In this document: positions 43,650 through 52,349 of the stretch, one piece after another | Position numbering within the stretch: position 1 is the first letter of the stretch | How the letters are laid out: every line of letters begins with the position of its first letter | NCBI RefSeq assembly: GCF_029892515.1 | Contig: NZ_JARXVF010000006.1 | Span: forward strand, 1-64,000 | Direction: 5' to 3' | From: Pseudaminobacter soli (ex Li et al. 2025) | GTDB lineage: Bacteria; Pseudomonadota; Alphaproteobacteria; Rhizobiales; Rhizobiaceae | DNA: 64,000 bases | Notes under the pieces: model-generated | What the model was told of the DNA's origin: nothing | The model's database searches: none | The model's input: the letters and a program-made list of their open reading frames with translations, nothing else | Translations under genes and position numbers: made by a program

Positions 43650-44210
43650 TTACGCCTCCTGCTTCGGAAACGGGTTCCACGGCGCCCAGCCCAATCCCCG
43701 GCTCACGGTGCTGTCTTCAAAACCGCCGGGACGCTTCTCGCTCAGCTCCGGGAGAGGGCTGATATGGGTATGCCACATCCGCCAGACGGGCTTACCCGCA
43801 CCATCGTCGCGATGATAGATTTCGGTCGCTCGGGCATAGGCAGCATCGCCGATACTGTCGGCGGTCCATTCCCCGTCCGTGAGCAGCTTCGCCTCGATCC
43901 ATGCCTCGCAGGCGAGCCAGGCCATATCGCCGCGAACCTCCAGCCGCATGATGCGAAGATCGTGCAGCTTCGTCTGGGCGATGAGATCACTGTACCATTC
44001 CCACAGACGGACCTTCTCCCCCATGCCGAAATAGGGGTGGCCATTGAAGTTGAACATGAGATAGTCGTTGCCCGGCGAAGGGAACACTTTCACCATCCGG
44101 GGAATGTCCCAGCCGATATTGGATTCCCACCACTCACGGTTGAGGCGAAGGATCTCTTCGACGTCTTCCCTGGATGCTTGGCGGTCAATGGATACGCGCT
44201 GATCCGTCAC
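43650..44210 (-). CDS. NTF2-like (SnoaL-type fold) protein
   Basis: The 186-residue soluble protein starts with a helix typical of NTF2-like proteins (REDVEEILRLNREWWESNIG). FPSPGNDYLMFNFNGHPYFG, MRLEVRGDMAWLACEAWIEA and a C-terminal WRMWHTHISPLP follow, matching the cone-shaped fold with several Trp and His lining a pocket. Such proteins act as small hydratases, isomerases or cyclases, or bind ligands. It overlaps the hydrolase gene by four bases. The reaction is unknown; the pathway context suggests action on an intermediate. Confidence 0.78.
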   Translation of the reverse strand: MTDQRVSIDRQASREDVEEILRLNREWWESNIGWDIPRMVKVFPSPGNDYLMFNFNGHPYFGMGEKVRLWEWYSDLIAQTKLHDLRIMRLEVRGDMAWLACEAWIEAKLLTDGEWTADSIGDAAYARATEIYHRDDGAGKPVWRMWHTHISPLPELSEKRPGGFEDSTVSRGLGWAPWNPFPKQEA

Positions 44211-45004
44211 TGTTGCGAACTCCTTTTGGTGTTTCGTTCAATGTGTTCCCGAAGCAGCCCCGCGACGGCGGATGGCGCTTCGTACATCGGCAGGTGGCCC
44301 ACATCGGGCAGGACGGTCAGGCCGCAGCCGGCGGCCCCGGCGAACCAGACCGACTCGTCGGGCGGGCAGGTCCGGTCCTCAGCACCCACGATTGCGAGGC
44401 ACGGCGCCGCGAGAGCCGCGAGCAAGGGCCTGACATCGGTCGCCAGCGCCGCGCGCCATATGGCGGCGACGGTCGGTCCATCGTTTACGCTCAGATCGCG
44501 AAAAACCAGATCGGCTAGGTGCTGCTGCGCCCCCGCGGCAAAGGCATCGCGGCTTGCCTGGCGCAGGGCGAAGTCGGGTCCGGACTCGTCGATCGATTTG
44601 AGAAATTCGCTGCCGGTTTCCTCTCCAGGCAGAAATGCCCCACCAAGCGTGGTGACCGTTGCAACCAGGGCGGGGTGGCGGGCGGCGAGCTCCACGACCA
44701 CCGCGGCTCCCATGGAGGCGCCGACGAGATGAACTCGAGCGGCGTCCTGCTCGAGCATCACTCGCTCCGCATCGTCGGTGAATTTCTCCATGGCGTAGGG
44801 AGCGCGGCGGTCCGAACCGCCATGGCCACGCAGATCTACAGCCACACAGTCGAAACCATCCGACAGCAGCCCGGCAACGCCGGACCAGCAGCCCCCGCTC
44901 AAATTCGCGGGATGAACGAACAGTATCAGTTCCCCGGCGCCGTCCTTCGCGAGCCACGATAAGCTATTGATGGCCGGTGCCGGCAGTTCCTGCAGGGAGG
45001 TCAT
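44207..45004 (-). CDS. Alpha/beta-fold hydrolase
   Basis: The 265-residue enzyme has the alpha/beta hydrolase pattern: LILFVHPANLSGGCWSG (oxyanion region), VAVDLRGHGGSDR, the nucleophile elbow GASMGA, the acid in GAEDRTCPPDE and the base in DVGHLPMYE. It could cleave an ester, amide, enol-lactone or C-C bond; RutD of the pyrimidine Rut pathway is a distant functional analogue. It overlaps both the permease gene and the NTF2-like gene by four bases, so the three are translated together. Confidence 0.88.
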   Translation of the reverse strand: MTSLQELPAPAINSLSWLAKDGAGELILFVHPANLSGGCWSGVAGLLSDGFDCVAVDLRGHGGSDRRAPYAMEKFTDDAERVMLEQDAARVHLVGASMGAAVVVELAARHPALVATVTTLGGAFLPGEETGSEFLKSIDESGPDFALRQASRDAFAAGAQQHLADLVFRDLSVNDGPTVAAIWRAALATDVRPLLAALAAPCLAIVGAEDRTCPPDESVWFAGAAGCGLTVLPDVGHLPMYEAPSAVAGLLREHIERNTKRSSQQ

Positions 45005-46449
45005 GATGCCGCCCCGTCGAGCAGCTTGGCGCTACGTTCGATCGCCGCATCCTCGGCGTGTCTGTCGTAGCCCCGCATCAGGAAAAGGTAGACGACCCCT
45101 CCGACAATCAGCCCGATCAGGAACGCGAGATCAGCGCCGCCGATCTGCCGCGCGACCGGCCCCACATAGAACGCCGTCGACATGAACGGCACCATGGCGA
45201 CGAAACCGGCGGCATAGGCTGCGATCCCCTGCCATCCCCACCGTCCATAGATGCCATCGGGATTGAAAATATCCGCAATGGCGTAATGTCCGCGCCGCAC
45301 GACATAGAAATCGGCGAGATTGATGGCCGTCCAGGGGATGAGGACGTAGAGCATGATCGTGAAGAAGTTGGTGAAATTGTTCAGGAAATCTCCCGATATG
45401 GAGAAGGCTATGAACAGCACCGCCAGCGCATATATCCCGATCCCGACAACGCGCGTAGCGGCCGTGGGGCGCAGGTCGCGAAAGCCTTCGGCGATCGTGA
45501 TGCCGGCAAGCATCGATCCGTAGGCATTGACCCCGATGATCGCGATTGACGAGGGAACTACGGACGTGACAACCACGAACGTACCGAACCCCTTGAAAAG
45601 CGTGTCGCCCACTTCGCGCATACTTACGACGGCATCGGACACCACGACCGCGCTCGCGATCAGCGAGCCGAGCGACATCAGCCAGATCGACGACAGCGCA
45701 GCGCCCAAGAAGGTCCAGCCGATGAGAGCACGGCTCGACGTCTCGGCGGGAAGGTAACGGGTATAATCGGAGACGTAGACGGCATAGCTGATCTGGTATC
45801 CGGCCGCCGCGGCGAACTGCATGAGGAACAGGCTCATTGTGAACGAGCCGACGCCCTGTTCGGTGTTTGCGTGCAATGTCGCGACGGCGATCGCCGTGAC
45901 AATCAGGAAGATCGGAACGACCAGATAGATCAGCCGGCGCATGACCGCGTGCAGCAGGTCATGTCCCGCGATTGCGAGAAACGACGACGACGCGATGATG
46001 GCGGGATACCAGACGGCATGACTGCCGGGCAGCGCCAGATTGATGACCTGCGTGACCAGCATCAGACCGAATACGCTGAAACCGATGTAAACGAACAGAA
46101 CCGCGAACAGCGGTATGATAGCGCCGCGCATACCGAACTGGGCTCGCGACTGGATCATCTGGGGCAGGCCCATGGCGGGGCCCTGATTGGCGTGAAAAGC
46201 CATGAAGAAGGTGCCCAAGACCGCCCCCAGCGACGAGGCCAGGATGGACCATCCAAGCGAAAGCCCCTGGGCGGGACCTGCAAAGCCAACGATCATCGTG
46301 CTGATTACGAAATTGCCAGTGAACCAGAACGGCCCCTGGTGCCAGGCCTTGCCGTGGCGCGCGGAGCGCGGAATGTAGTCTATCGAATACGCCTCGATCA
46401 CGCCTCCACGAGGCGCCGTATCCGCGTCATGCGCGGCGGCCGCGTTCAT
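45001..46449 (-). CDS. NCS1-family permease (purine/cytosine/hydantoin type)
   Basis: The 482-residue protein has twelve likely membrane helices and NCS1 features: GPFWFTGNFVISTMIVGFAG, GLPQMIQSRAQFGMRGAI, SYAVYVSDYTRYLP and NFTNFFTIMLYVLIPWTAIN ahead of DFYVVRRGHY. NCS1 carriers import nucleobases, allantoin, hydantoins, thiamine or related heterocycles with Na+ or H+. As first gene of the F420 operon it points to an N-heterocyclic substrate. It is transcribed away from the MerR-XRE-cupin regulator. Confidence 0.92.
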   Translation of the reverse strand: MNAAAAHDADTAPRGGVIEAYSIDYIPRSARHGKAWHQGPFWFTGNFVISTMIVGFAGPAQGLSLGWSILASSLGAVLGTFFMAFHANQGPAMGLPQMIQSRAQFGMRGAIIPLFAVLFVYIGFSVFGLMLVTQVINLALPGSHAVWYPAIIASSSFLAIAGHDLLHAVMRRLIYLVVPIFLIVTAIAVATLHANTEQGVGSFTMSLFLMQFAAAAGYQISYAVYVSDYTRYLPAETSSRALIGWTFLGAALSSIWLMSLGSLIASAVVVSDAVVSMREVGDTLFKGFGTFVVVTSVVPSSIAIIGVNAYGSMLAGITIAEGFRDLRPTAATRVVGIGIYALAVLFIAFSISGDFLNNFTNFFTIMLYVLIPWTAINLADFYVVRRGHYAIADIFNPDGIYGRWGWQGIAAYAAGFVAMVPFMSTAFYVGPVARQIGGADLAFLIGLIVGGVVYLFLMRGYDRHAEDAAIERSAKLLDGAAS

Positions 46450-46500
46450 CGTTGTCCCCTCCCCTTTGGTGCTGCCCGTTCAGGCTACGTCCACCCTCAA

Positions 46501-46549
46501 ACCTACAATAGACTTGTCAGTTTACAAAACCTATTGTTGGCTTGTAGGT
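46501..46549. promoter_or_regulatory. Nested inverted repeats in the divergent F420-operon promoter region
   Basis: ACCTACAA (46501-46508) is mirrored by TTGTAGGT (46542-46549), and ACAATAG (46505-46511) by CTATTGT (46531-46537). The pair lies 52 bases from the permease start and 59 bases from the regulator start. It is a good candidate operator for the regulator encoded at 46608. Confidence 0.55.
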
Positions 46550-46607
46550 CTTGTCAATCTGTTTTTTGCGGCTACCGATAGGACGTATCGAATGTTGAGG
46601 GCGCGGA

Positions 46608-47432
46608 ATGCGTGAAGAAGGCGGATCGCGGTTTCGAACGGTCGGTGAAGTCGCAACGGAATGCGGGATCAGTGCGCAGACGCTGCGCGTCTGGGAAGCG
46701 CAGGGCCTTGTCGTGCCCGAGCGGAGCGCGGGTGGACATCGGCTCTATAGTGAGGAGCATGTCCAGCGGGTCCACCAGATCGTCGAACTTCGTCGCCGCC
46801 ACGGATGGAATCCCGCTTCGATCCGTACGTCCCTGGCCGATACACGGGACCCGGGGCACGGCACCCGCCAATGGGACGGGTCGACAATAAGGCGGGCCCG
46901 TGGCGACCGCGGTTTGACAGTGCGCCAGGCTGCCGAGCGGATCGGAATCTCGCCGGCATTCTTGTCATCGATAGAGCGAGGAGAAACGGGCGTCTCGACC
47001 GCTATCATATCGCGGATTGCCGATGCATTCCTCATTCCGATGAGCGCAATGGCGAACTTTCGGGCCACGCATCCCAATGTCGTTCGCAAGGATGAACGCG
47101 CGCGCGGCATCATGAGCGGTCAAGTTATTTGGGAAGAACTTGCTCTGCCTGGGCACAATCTGGAGCCGGCACTGCTCACGGTCCCACCCGGAGAAAGCAG
47201 CGGCGGCCGCTACACCCGCCCTGGCGAGACATTTGCATTCCTGCTCGCCGGGTGTCTGGACTTTGTCGTCGACGAGCAGGCGATCAAGCTCGAGCAGGGT
47301 GACTCCATCATCCTGCCAAAGAACACGCCACATTCTTGGGAGAACTCTGGCGATGTCCCGGCGCAAGCCATTTGGGTCGAGCAGATTGCCGATGGCGCGT
47401 GGGCACAGCTAAACGTGAAACGGTCTCGGTAA
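46608..47432 (+). CDS. Three-domain regulator: MerR helix-turn-helix, XRE helix-turn-helix, cupin
   Basis: The 274-residue protein joins three domains. Residues 10-75 form a MerR-type winged helix (TVGEVATECGISAQTLRVWE, then GGHRLYSEEHVQRV). Residues about 95-150 form an XRE-type domain (GLTVRQAAERIGISPAFLSS, IERGETGVS). The C-terminal half is a cupin (GGRYTRPGETFAFLLAG, ILPKNTPHSWEN) that may bind the ligand. XRE-cupin regulators are common, but an added MerR domain is unusual. It is divergent from the F420 operon with nested inverted repeats between, so it probably controls that operon and itself. Confidence 0.88.
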   Translation: MREEGGSRFRTVGEVATECGISAQTLRVWEAQGLVVPERSAGGHRLYSEEHVQRVHQIVELRRRHGWNPASIRTSLADTRDPGHGTRQWDGSTIRRARGDRGLTVRQAAERIGISPAFLSSIERGETGVSTAIISRIADAFLIPMSAMANFRATHPNVVRKDERARGIMSGQVIWEELALPGHNLEPALLTVPPGESSGGRYTRPGETFAFLLAGCLDFVVDEQAIKLEQGDSIILPKNTPHSWENSGDVPAQAIWVEQIADGAWAQLNVKRSR

Positions 47433-47540
47433 GGGTCGACCGGTGATGCCAGGTTTACCAACGATGAAGCTGTTGGCTGGTGGTCGGCAGTCATGATCCA
47501 GCGCACTGTCAGTTAAAAACGCCATCCCTTCCCGCCTTCT

Positions 47541-47860
47541 GTGATCGCCCACACGGTTTGGCTCTACTTCCGATTTCCGCTGAGCTTACGTCTGGCGGAA
47601 GAGATGCTGATGGAACGTTGCATTGCAGTGGCGCTGGCGGGAGGGGTGATCAGCACGGAACCGCCGCAACACCAAGGCCGCCAAGTGGCCGCTGATCCGG
47701 TTGAAGACAAAGCAGAGGTGTCCGCCGAAGTGCATCGTCACCGACAAGCTTCACTCCCACGGCGCGGCATCGGATCGGTCGCCGGCCATACCGGCGGTAC
47801 CTTCCGGGCGTTGCCCCCGCACTACGGCGTGACCAAGGGCGCGCGATCCATACGCTGACC
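47541..47860 (+). mobile_element. Decayed IS6-family transposase fragment
   Basis: The frame from 47541 reads IAHTVWLYFRFPLSLRLAEE, the helix-turn-helix region of IS6/IS26-type transposases. From about 47662 another frame reads RNTKAAKWPLIRLKTKQ and CIVTDKLHSHGAA, matching the region around the last catalytic residues. The middle of the gene, including the first catalytic Asp, is missing and the frames do not join. It is an inactive relic at the left end of the accessory segment. Confidence 0.7.
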
Positions 47861-48530
47861 CGATATCTGACAGCGCGGTTCACCTCGCAGGGGGCGCTGG
47901 TTGGTGTCGCCCCGGCACCGTCGACACCACTATGCTGAGCGAGATAGACGTACCGGCGGCGGTGGCGCGGCGGCCGCTCCTCGGGCGGCGCTGCCCGTCG
48001 CATTTCTCTGCTCGGATGCTGCAAGCTTCATTTCCCGCGCCGTACTCGACATCAACGGTGGAAACTATCTGCGCACATAAATCGCTTGGGACCGAAGAAT
48101 GACTGCACTTCAGGCGCCGTGAAGTTAGCTGGTCTCTGATCCAGATCCGCAAGCGCCGGCACAACCCCATCGGTCGGCTCTGACCGTTGGCGCTGATGGA
48201 AGTCGTCGGATCGACCTCGCGGACCTCCGGATTGAGGCGCAGGTTGATCTTGTCTAGTCCGGCACGATGGAGATCAAGCGCAGCTTGACGCGGAATTCCT
48301 TGAAGCCGATCGACCGGTATGTCAAAGTTGGGAAGGCCGTCACGGCCGTACAGCTCAAGTGGTTCCATGTGGCGAGGGGCGGACTTGCTTCGGCACCAAT
48401 AGCCCGCCACTTTCAAGTCTCTCCCAGACTATCGATAAACACGCAAAGCGTCGCGATGCCGCGTCGGTCCCGCACGTTTTCGTTCCCTCGAAACTTAGCA
48501 AACCGCCAAATGATCCAGGCTCGCAACAGG
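47861..48530. other. 670 bases without a supported gene
   Basis: A leftward open frame (47880-48416) contains GRDGLPNFDIPVDRLQGI, which I cannot place. No ribosome site, domain or repeat is convincing. The stretch follows the IS6 relic and probably consists of degraded accessory DNA. Confidence 0.4.
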
Positions 48531-49439
48531 TCAGTATTCGTTCGTCTCCAACCAACGAACATAGCTCACCAACCCCTCGTCGAGAGTGTGAGTCGGTTTA
48601 TAATTGAGTTCTCGGATCGCGGCTGACTGGTCCCATGGACCATGCCGGTCGAGGTCAAAATAGCCTGGACCGATAGAGATCGCTGCATCCGGGAGAAGCG
48701 TTCGCAGGAGGCCCGCGGCCTTGCCAAGCGTCCATGCACCGTCACCAAAAATGTTGAAAACCGAACTCCGCACATTATCGGCTGTCGCGGCCAGAATGGT
48801 CGCGCGCGCCGCATCCTCCACATGGATGAAGTGGTAAAGGTGATCAGCGCCCCGCTCCACAACGAACGGCTCGCCGCGAAGCACCGTTTTGATGATGTCG
48901 CGCAAGATTTGCGGCATGCGGTTGCCAGGACCATAAACCTCAGTAAAACGGAGCGAAATCGTCTGCAATCCATAGAGATCGTTGTAGACCCGTCCGAAAT
49001 GCTCGACTGCCAGCTTGGTGACGCCATACGGCGTCGTCGGTAGCGTAGACGAGCTTTCGTTAACCGGACCGAGATGGTTGCCGTAGACGGCTTCAGAGGA
49101 GAAGTTCACCAATCGCTTGATGCCAGCAAGCCGCATCGCCTCCATTACATTAACCGTGCCATCTATATTGGCAACCACGGTGGTCAGCGGCAGCTCGACG
49201 GAGAGGTCTGGATGTGACAGCGCAGCCGTATGGATGACGCGGTCGACTCCGTATTTCTCGATCGTCCGGACGAGGCGCGGGATGTCATAGAGTTCGCCTT
49301 GCACAGAAGTGATGATGTCGGTTTTTTGCTCGGAATAGTCACGATTGTAGCTGATTACCTGGATGTTTTGCGCAGCAAGTTGCCGGACAATGGCGCGGCC
49401 GGTGTAGCCGAGGCCACCCGTGACGAGAATCGGGGACAT
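48531..49439 (-). CDS. NAD-dependent sugar epimerase/dehydratase family protein
   Basis: The 302-residue extended short-chain dehydrogenase starts MSPILVTGGLGYTGRAIVRQ with the TGxxGxxG cofactor motif. It contains the conserved Ser/Thr region VNFSSEAVYG and the catalytic TPYGVTKLAVEHF (YxxxK). The family includes UDP-glucose 4-epimerases and related nucleotide-sugar enzymes; the C-terminal half is ordinary. It is last in the leftward set beginning with the Pot-type transporter, 163 bases after the ATPase gene, and may be separately transcribed. Substrate unknown. Confidence 0.85.
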   Translation of the reverse strand: MSPILVTGGLGYTGRAIVRQLAAQNIQVISYNRDYSEQKTDIITSVQGELYDIPRLVRTIEKYGVDRVIHTAALSHPDLSVELPLTTVVANIDGTVNVMEAMRLAGIKRLVNFSSEAVYGNHLGPVNESSSTLPTTPYGVTKLAVEHFGRVYNDLYGLQTISLRFTEVYGPGNRMPQILRDIIKTVLRGEPFVVERGADHLYHFIHVEDAARATILAATADNVRSSVFNIFGDGAWTLGKAAGLLRTLLPDAAISIGPGYFDLDRHGPWDQSAAIRELNYKPTHTLDEGLVSYVRWLETNEY

Positions 49440-49602
49440 GTCGATTGCGATCCTTTGAGGTACGAATTCTGCTCGGGCAGCTCGCCGAGACCACTCGATC
49501 CCGGGCAACTGAGGATGGTGAGTTGTTATGCGCCTTGGTTCAGGCAGGCACACGCTGGAGCACGACGCCCGCGCTGCAAATCGGCGAGCGCTGCACTCCG
49601 GC

Positions 49603-50757
49603 CTATTCGTCGAAGACGATCATGCTGTTGGCTGGCCAAAACAGGGTGACAACTTCCCCAATCTGGATCCGCGCAAGATCTGCATCGTTACCGAGGTTGA
49701 CATCGATTTCGCGCCCACCATCATCAATGAAAGACAATTTCGTGAATGATCCTTGGAACGATTTGTCAGCGACTTTCGCTTTCAGCGAGATCTCACTGGC
49801 ACGCGGTGAACCGTCTTTCAAAAGCTTGATGTTTTCGGGACGCACCATCACAGTGACATCGCCACTGGGCCCGGAGTGTTGAAAGACCGCGTCTTCGGTT
49901 AGCGCGATGACACCATTGTCCCTGCGACATTTGAAAACATTGGCTTCGCCGACAAAAGTCGCCACGAAGGATGTTGCTGGTCTGTGGTAAATCTCGGAGG
50001 GCGAGGCGAATTGTTCGATCCGGCCCTTATTCATCACTGCCACTTTGTTGGCCAGAGAGAAGGCCTCCCCCTGATCATGCGTGACAAAAACAAAGGTACC
50101 GCCGATTTCCTGATGGATGGCACGAAGCTCGCTCTGCATTTGCTGGCGAAGTTTTAGGTCGAGGGCCGCAAGGCTTTCATCCAGCAGTAGGACTTTAGGA
50201 CGCATGGCCAAGGCCCGCGCCAAGGCCACACGCTGCTGCTGTCCACCTGAAAGCTCGCGAATGTTGCGCCCGGCGAATTCAGTCATTCTGACCAACCCCA
50301 GGTTCAAGTCCACGATCTGATCGATTTCAGATTTCGGCCTGCCGGCGATTTTGAGACCGTAGCCGATATTCTGGCGGACCGACATATGCGGGAACAATCC
50401 ATATCCCTGGAAAACGGTGTTTGTCGGCCTTTGTGCTGGTCCCTGTTTCGTCACATCGACGCCGTCGATCTCGATCGCCCCCTCGTCAGGCTGCAGAAAA
50501 CCGCCGATCATGCGCAGCAGCGTGGTTTTCCCGCATCCTGACGGGCCCAGGATAGCAACGAAATCTCCCGGAAAAATCTCCAGGTTGATGTTGTCGACAG
50601 CCCGGTAGCCACCGAATGCCTTGCGAACACCTCGCATCGACACGATTGGCCGCTCTCCAGTCCCTTTGCCGCACCGCCGGTCAGGGGCTGGGAAGCTTTG
50701 GATTTTCAAAGGGGTAATAGACATGTTCATGCGATGGACCACTCTTGGATGTATCAT
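49603..50757 (-). CDS. Spermidine/putrescine-type ABC transporter ATP-binding protein (PotA-like)
   Basis: The 384-residue ATPase has Walker A LGPSGCGKTTLL, Q-loop region FQGYGLFPHMSV, signature [16 protein letters not shown], Walker B LLLDESLAALD and switch His in FVTHDQGEAF. A C-terminal TOBE domain follows (VMVRPENIKLL). The Walker B Glu is followed by Ser where Pro is more usual. The ATG at 50757 overlaps the creatininase stop (ATGA). It energises the two permeases encoded upstream; substrate could be a polyamine or another small cation such as a creatinine-like compound. Confidence 0.9.
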   Translation of the reverse strand: MIHPRVVHRMNMSITPLKIQSFPAPDRRCGKGTGERPIVSMRGVRKAFGGYRAVDNINLEIFPGDFVAILGPSGCGKTTLLRMIGGFLQPDEGAIEIDGVDVTKQGPAQRPTNTVFQGYGLFPHMSVRQNIGYGLKIAGRPKSEIDQIVDLNLGLVRMTEFAGRNIRELSGGQQQRVALARALAMRPKVLLLDESLAALDLKLRQQMQSELRAIHQEIGGTFVFVTHDQGEAFSLANKVAVMNKGRIEQFASPSEIYHRPATSFVATFVGEANVFKCRRDNGVIALTEDAVFQHSGPSGDVTVMVRPENIKLLKDGSPRASEISLKAKVADKSFQGSFTKLSFIDDGGREIDVNLGNDADLARIQIGEVVTLFWPANSMIVFDE

Positions 50758-51536
50758 CGGCTGTCGCCGAAGGCTTCGCTAAGAGCGCCAGCCAGAGATT
50801 GAACATACTCGTCGTAGAAGATTTTGCCATTTGCCGCGTCTGCGCCTTTGGCGGTATTGAGCACGCCAGATGCGGGTACCAAGCTCTCGTCGTAGGGCCA
50901 TAGATCGAACTTGGGCAACGCAGCTGGCGCGTGGTCCTCGAGGCGGTCCATCTTCACCAGTTCTGGGTGGCAGTGCAGCATGATGGATGTCTCCATGATG
51001 CCGGCATGCTCGAGCGACCAATCCGGAAAACTGTCGCCGAAAACCTTGTCGATCGTGTGCTTCGAGAGAAACTCCCAGTAGCCTACATTCATGAGCTTGG
51101 GCTGCCGCATTCCAAGCATCTTCAACTCGCGCAATGCAAGGTCGCAAGCCTCGGTCACAAACCACTGGTTTTCCATATGACCGACGACGAACGCCACCTT
51201 GCTTACGTTGTGTCTGGCCAGTTCGCGGACGATATCCTTGATCTGAGCTATCAGCGTCGACGCATCGAGGCTGGTGGTGCCGCAGAAATGCTGCCCGCCA
51301 CCACAGCGCGGAACCGATTTGGATCCGTATGTCAGGGTCGGCGCGACCAGGGCGCCGGCGCGGTGGGCTGCCGCACGGGCGATCGCCTCCGGAATGAGGC
51401 AGTCTGTCGCTAGCGGCAGGTGGGGTCCGTGTTGCTCGATTGATCCCACCGGTATCAAGATGGCCGGGTCACGGCTATCGATGGCGTGAGCATATTCTGT
51501 CCAACTCATACGGCTCATTTCGACTTCGGCAGTCAT
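50754..51536 (-). CDS. Creatininase-family amidohydrolase with complete creatininase active site
   Basis: Creatininases hydrolyse the ring amide of creatinine to give creatine; other members open related lactams. The 260-residue protein has metal ligands E34, H36 and D45 (SIEQHGPHLPLATDCL), H119 and E121 (GHMENQWF) and a conserved EHAG..E motif (175-181). Trp153 and Trp172 match the substrate-shielding tryptophans (154 and 174) of Pseudomonas creatininase. This suggests a true creatininase or a close relative rather than a MftE-type member. It lies between the SDR gene and the ATPase gene of a Pot-type transporter. No creatinase or sarcosine oxidase gene is present. Confidence 0.85.
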   Translation of the reverse strand: MTAEVEMSRMSWTEYAHAIDSRDPAILIPVGSIEQHGPHLPLATDCLIPEAIARAAAHRAGALVAPTLTYGSKSVPRCGGGQHFCGTTSLDASTLIAQIKDIVRELARHNVSKVAFVVGHMENQWFVTEACDLALRELKMLGMRQPKLMNVGYWEFLSKHTIDKVFGDSFPDWSLEHAGIMETSIMLHCHPELVKMDRLEDHAPAALPKFDLWPYDESLVPASGVLNTAKGADAANGKIFYDEYVQSLAGALSEAFGDSR

Positions 51537-51552
51537 GTTCGCTCCTTTTTGG

Positions 51553-52323
51553 TCAGTGGGCGGTTGCGCCGCCGTCGACCGGCAGGATCACGCCAGTCAC
51601 GAAAGATGCGGCGTTGGACGTCAGAAATTGAACTGCAGCGGCGATTTCCTCGGCCCTGCCGACGCGTCCAAGCAGCGTGGTTGCAGCTTCCTTTTTCAGC
51701 TGTCCCGCCCTGTCGCCGGTACCGTCCAGGAATTCCTCCAGCATGGGGGTAAGGATCGGCCCCGGGCATACGCAATTGACGCGAATACCGTCTCGCGCGT
51801 GATCGACCGCCAACGCACGGGTCAGTTGCACGACACCGCCCTTGCTTGCGGAATAAGCAGCCATCGCCGGCACGCCGACCATCCCTTGTTCCGAAGCAAT
51901 CGTGACAATCGAACCGCCGCCGGTCCTCGTCATCACGGGAATGGCTGCGCGGCAGCTCAGAAAAGTGCCCTTGAGATTAACTGAGATGACATCGTCCAGA
52001 TTGCGCAGCGACGTTTCGGGGGCGGTTCCGGCCCTGGCGATTCCGGCTGCGGTGACCAGCGCGTCAATTCCGCCGAGCCGCTCCGCCGCGGACTTCATGG
52101 CCTCGGTGATTCCACCGTCGTCCGAAACATCTGCCTGCAGGAAGGTGGTTTCCCGGCTAAATCCTAGATCGGCCAACCCACCCTGTTGGGGCACTTTCCG
52201 ATCGATGAGCACTAGCGAGGCGCCGGCAGCGGCGAAGAATCGCGCCGCTGCTAGGCCTATTCCTGAAAGACCACCGGTTATGACAGCACGTCGCCCTGCC
52301 ATGGATGCGAAAGTATGCGGCAT
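51553..52323 (-). CDS. Short-chain dehydrogenase/reductase
   Basis: The 256-residue SDR has the TGGLSGIG cofactor motif, the Ala-Gly segment (VTAAGIARAG), the catalytic Ser region IVTIASEQG and YSASKGG with Tyr and Lys. It ends VILPVDGGATAH as usual. The acidic residue in LVLIDRK after the second strand suggests NAD(H) preference. I take the ATG at 52323, which has GGGAG ten bases before it; one eight codons earlier is possible. It follows the permease genes in the operon, probably oxidising an alcohol of the imported compound. Confidence 0.87.
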   Translation of the reverse strand: MPHTFASMAGRRAVITGGLSGIGLAAARFFAAAGASLVLIDRKVPQQGGLADLGFSRETTFLQADVSDDGGITEAMKSAAERLGGIDALVTAAGIARAGTAPETSLRNLDDVISVNLKGTFLSCRAAIPVMTRTGGGSIVTIASEQGMVGVPAMAAYSASKGGVVQLTRALAVDHARDGIRVNCVCPGPILTPMLEEFLDGTGDRAGQLKKEAATTLLGRVGRAEEIAAAVQFLTSNAASFVTGVILPVDGGATAH

Positions 52324-52349
52324 ACTCAAATTGCTCCCGGATATCATGA

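Noticed and set aside
47880-48416. Leftward 178-codon frame as a gene
   Set aside because: No ribosome site, no domain I can name, and it lies in decayed DNA behind an IS6 relic.
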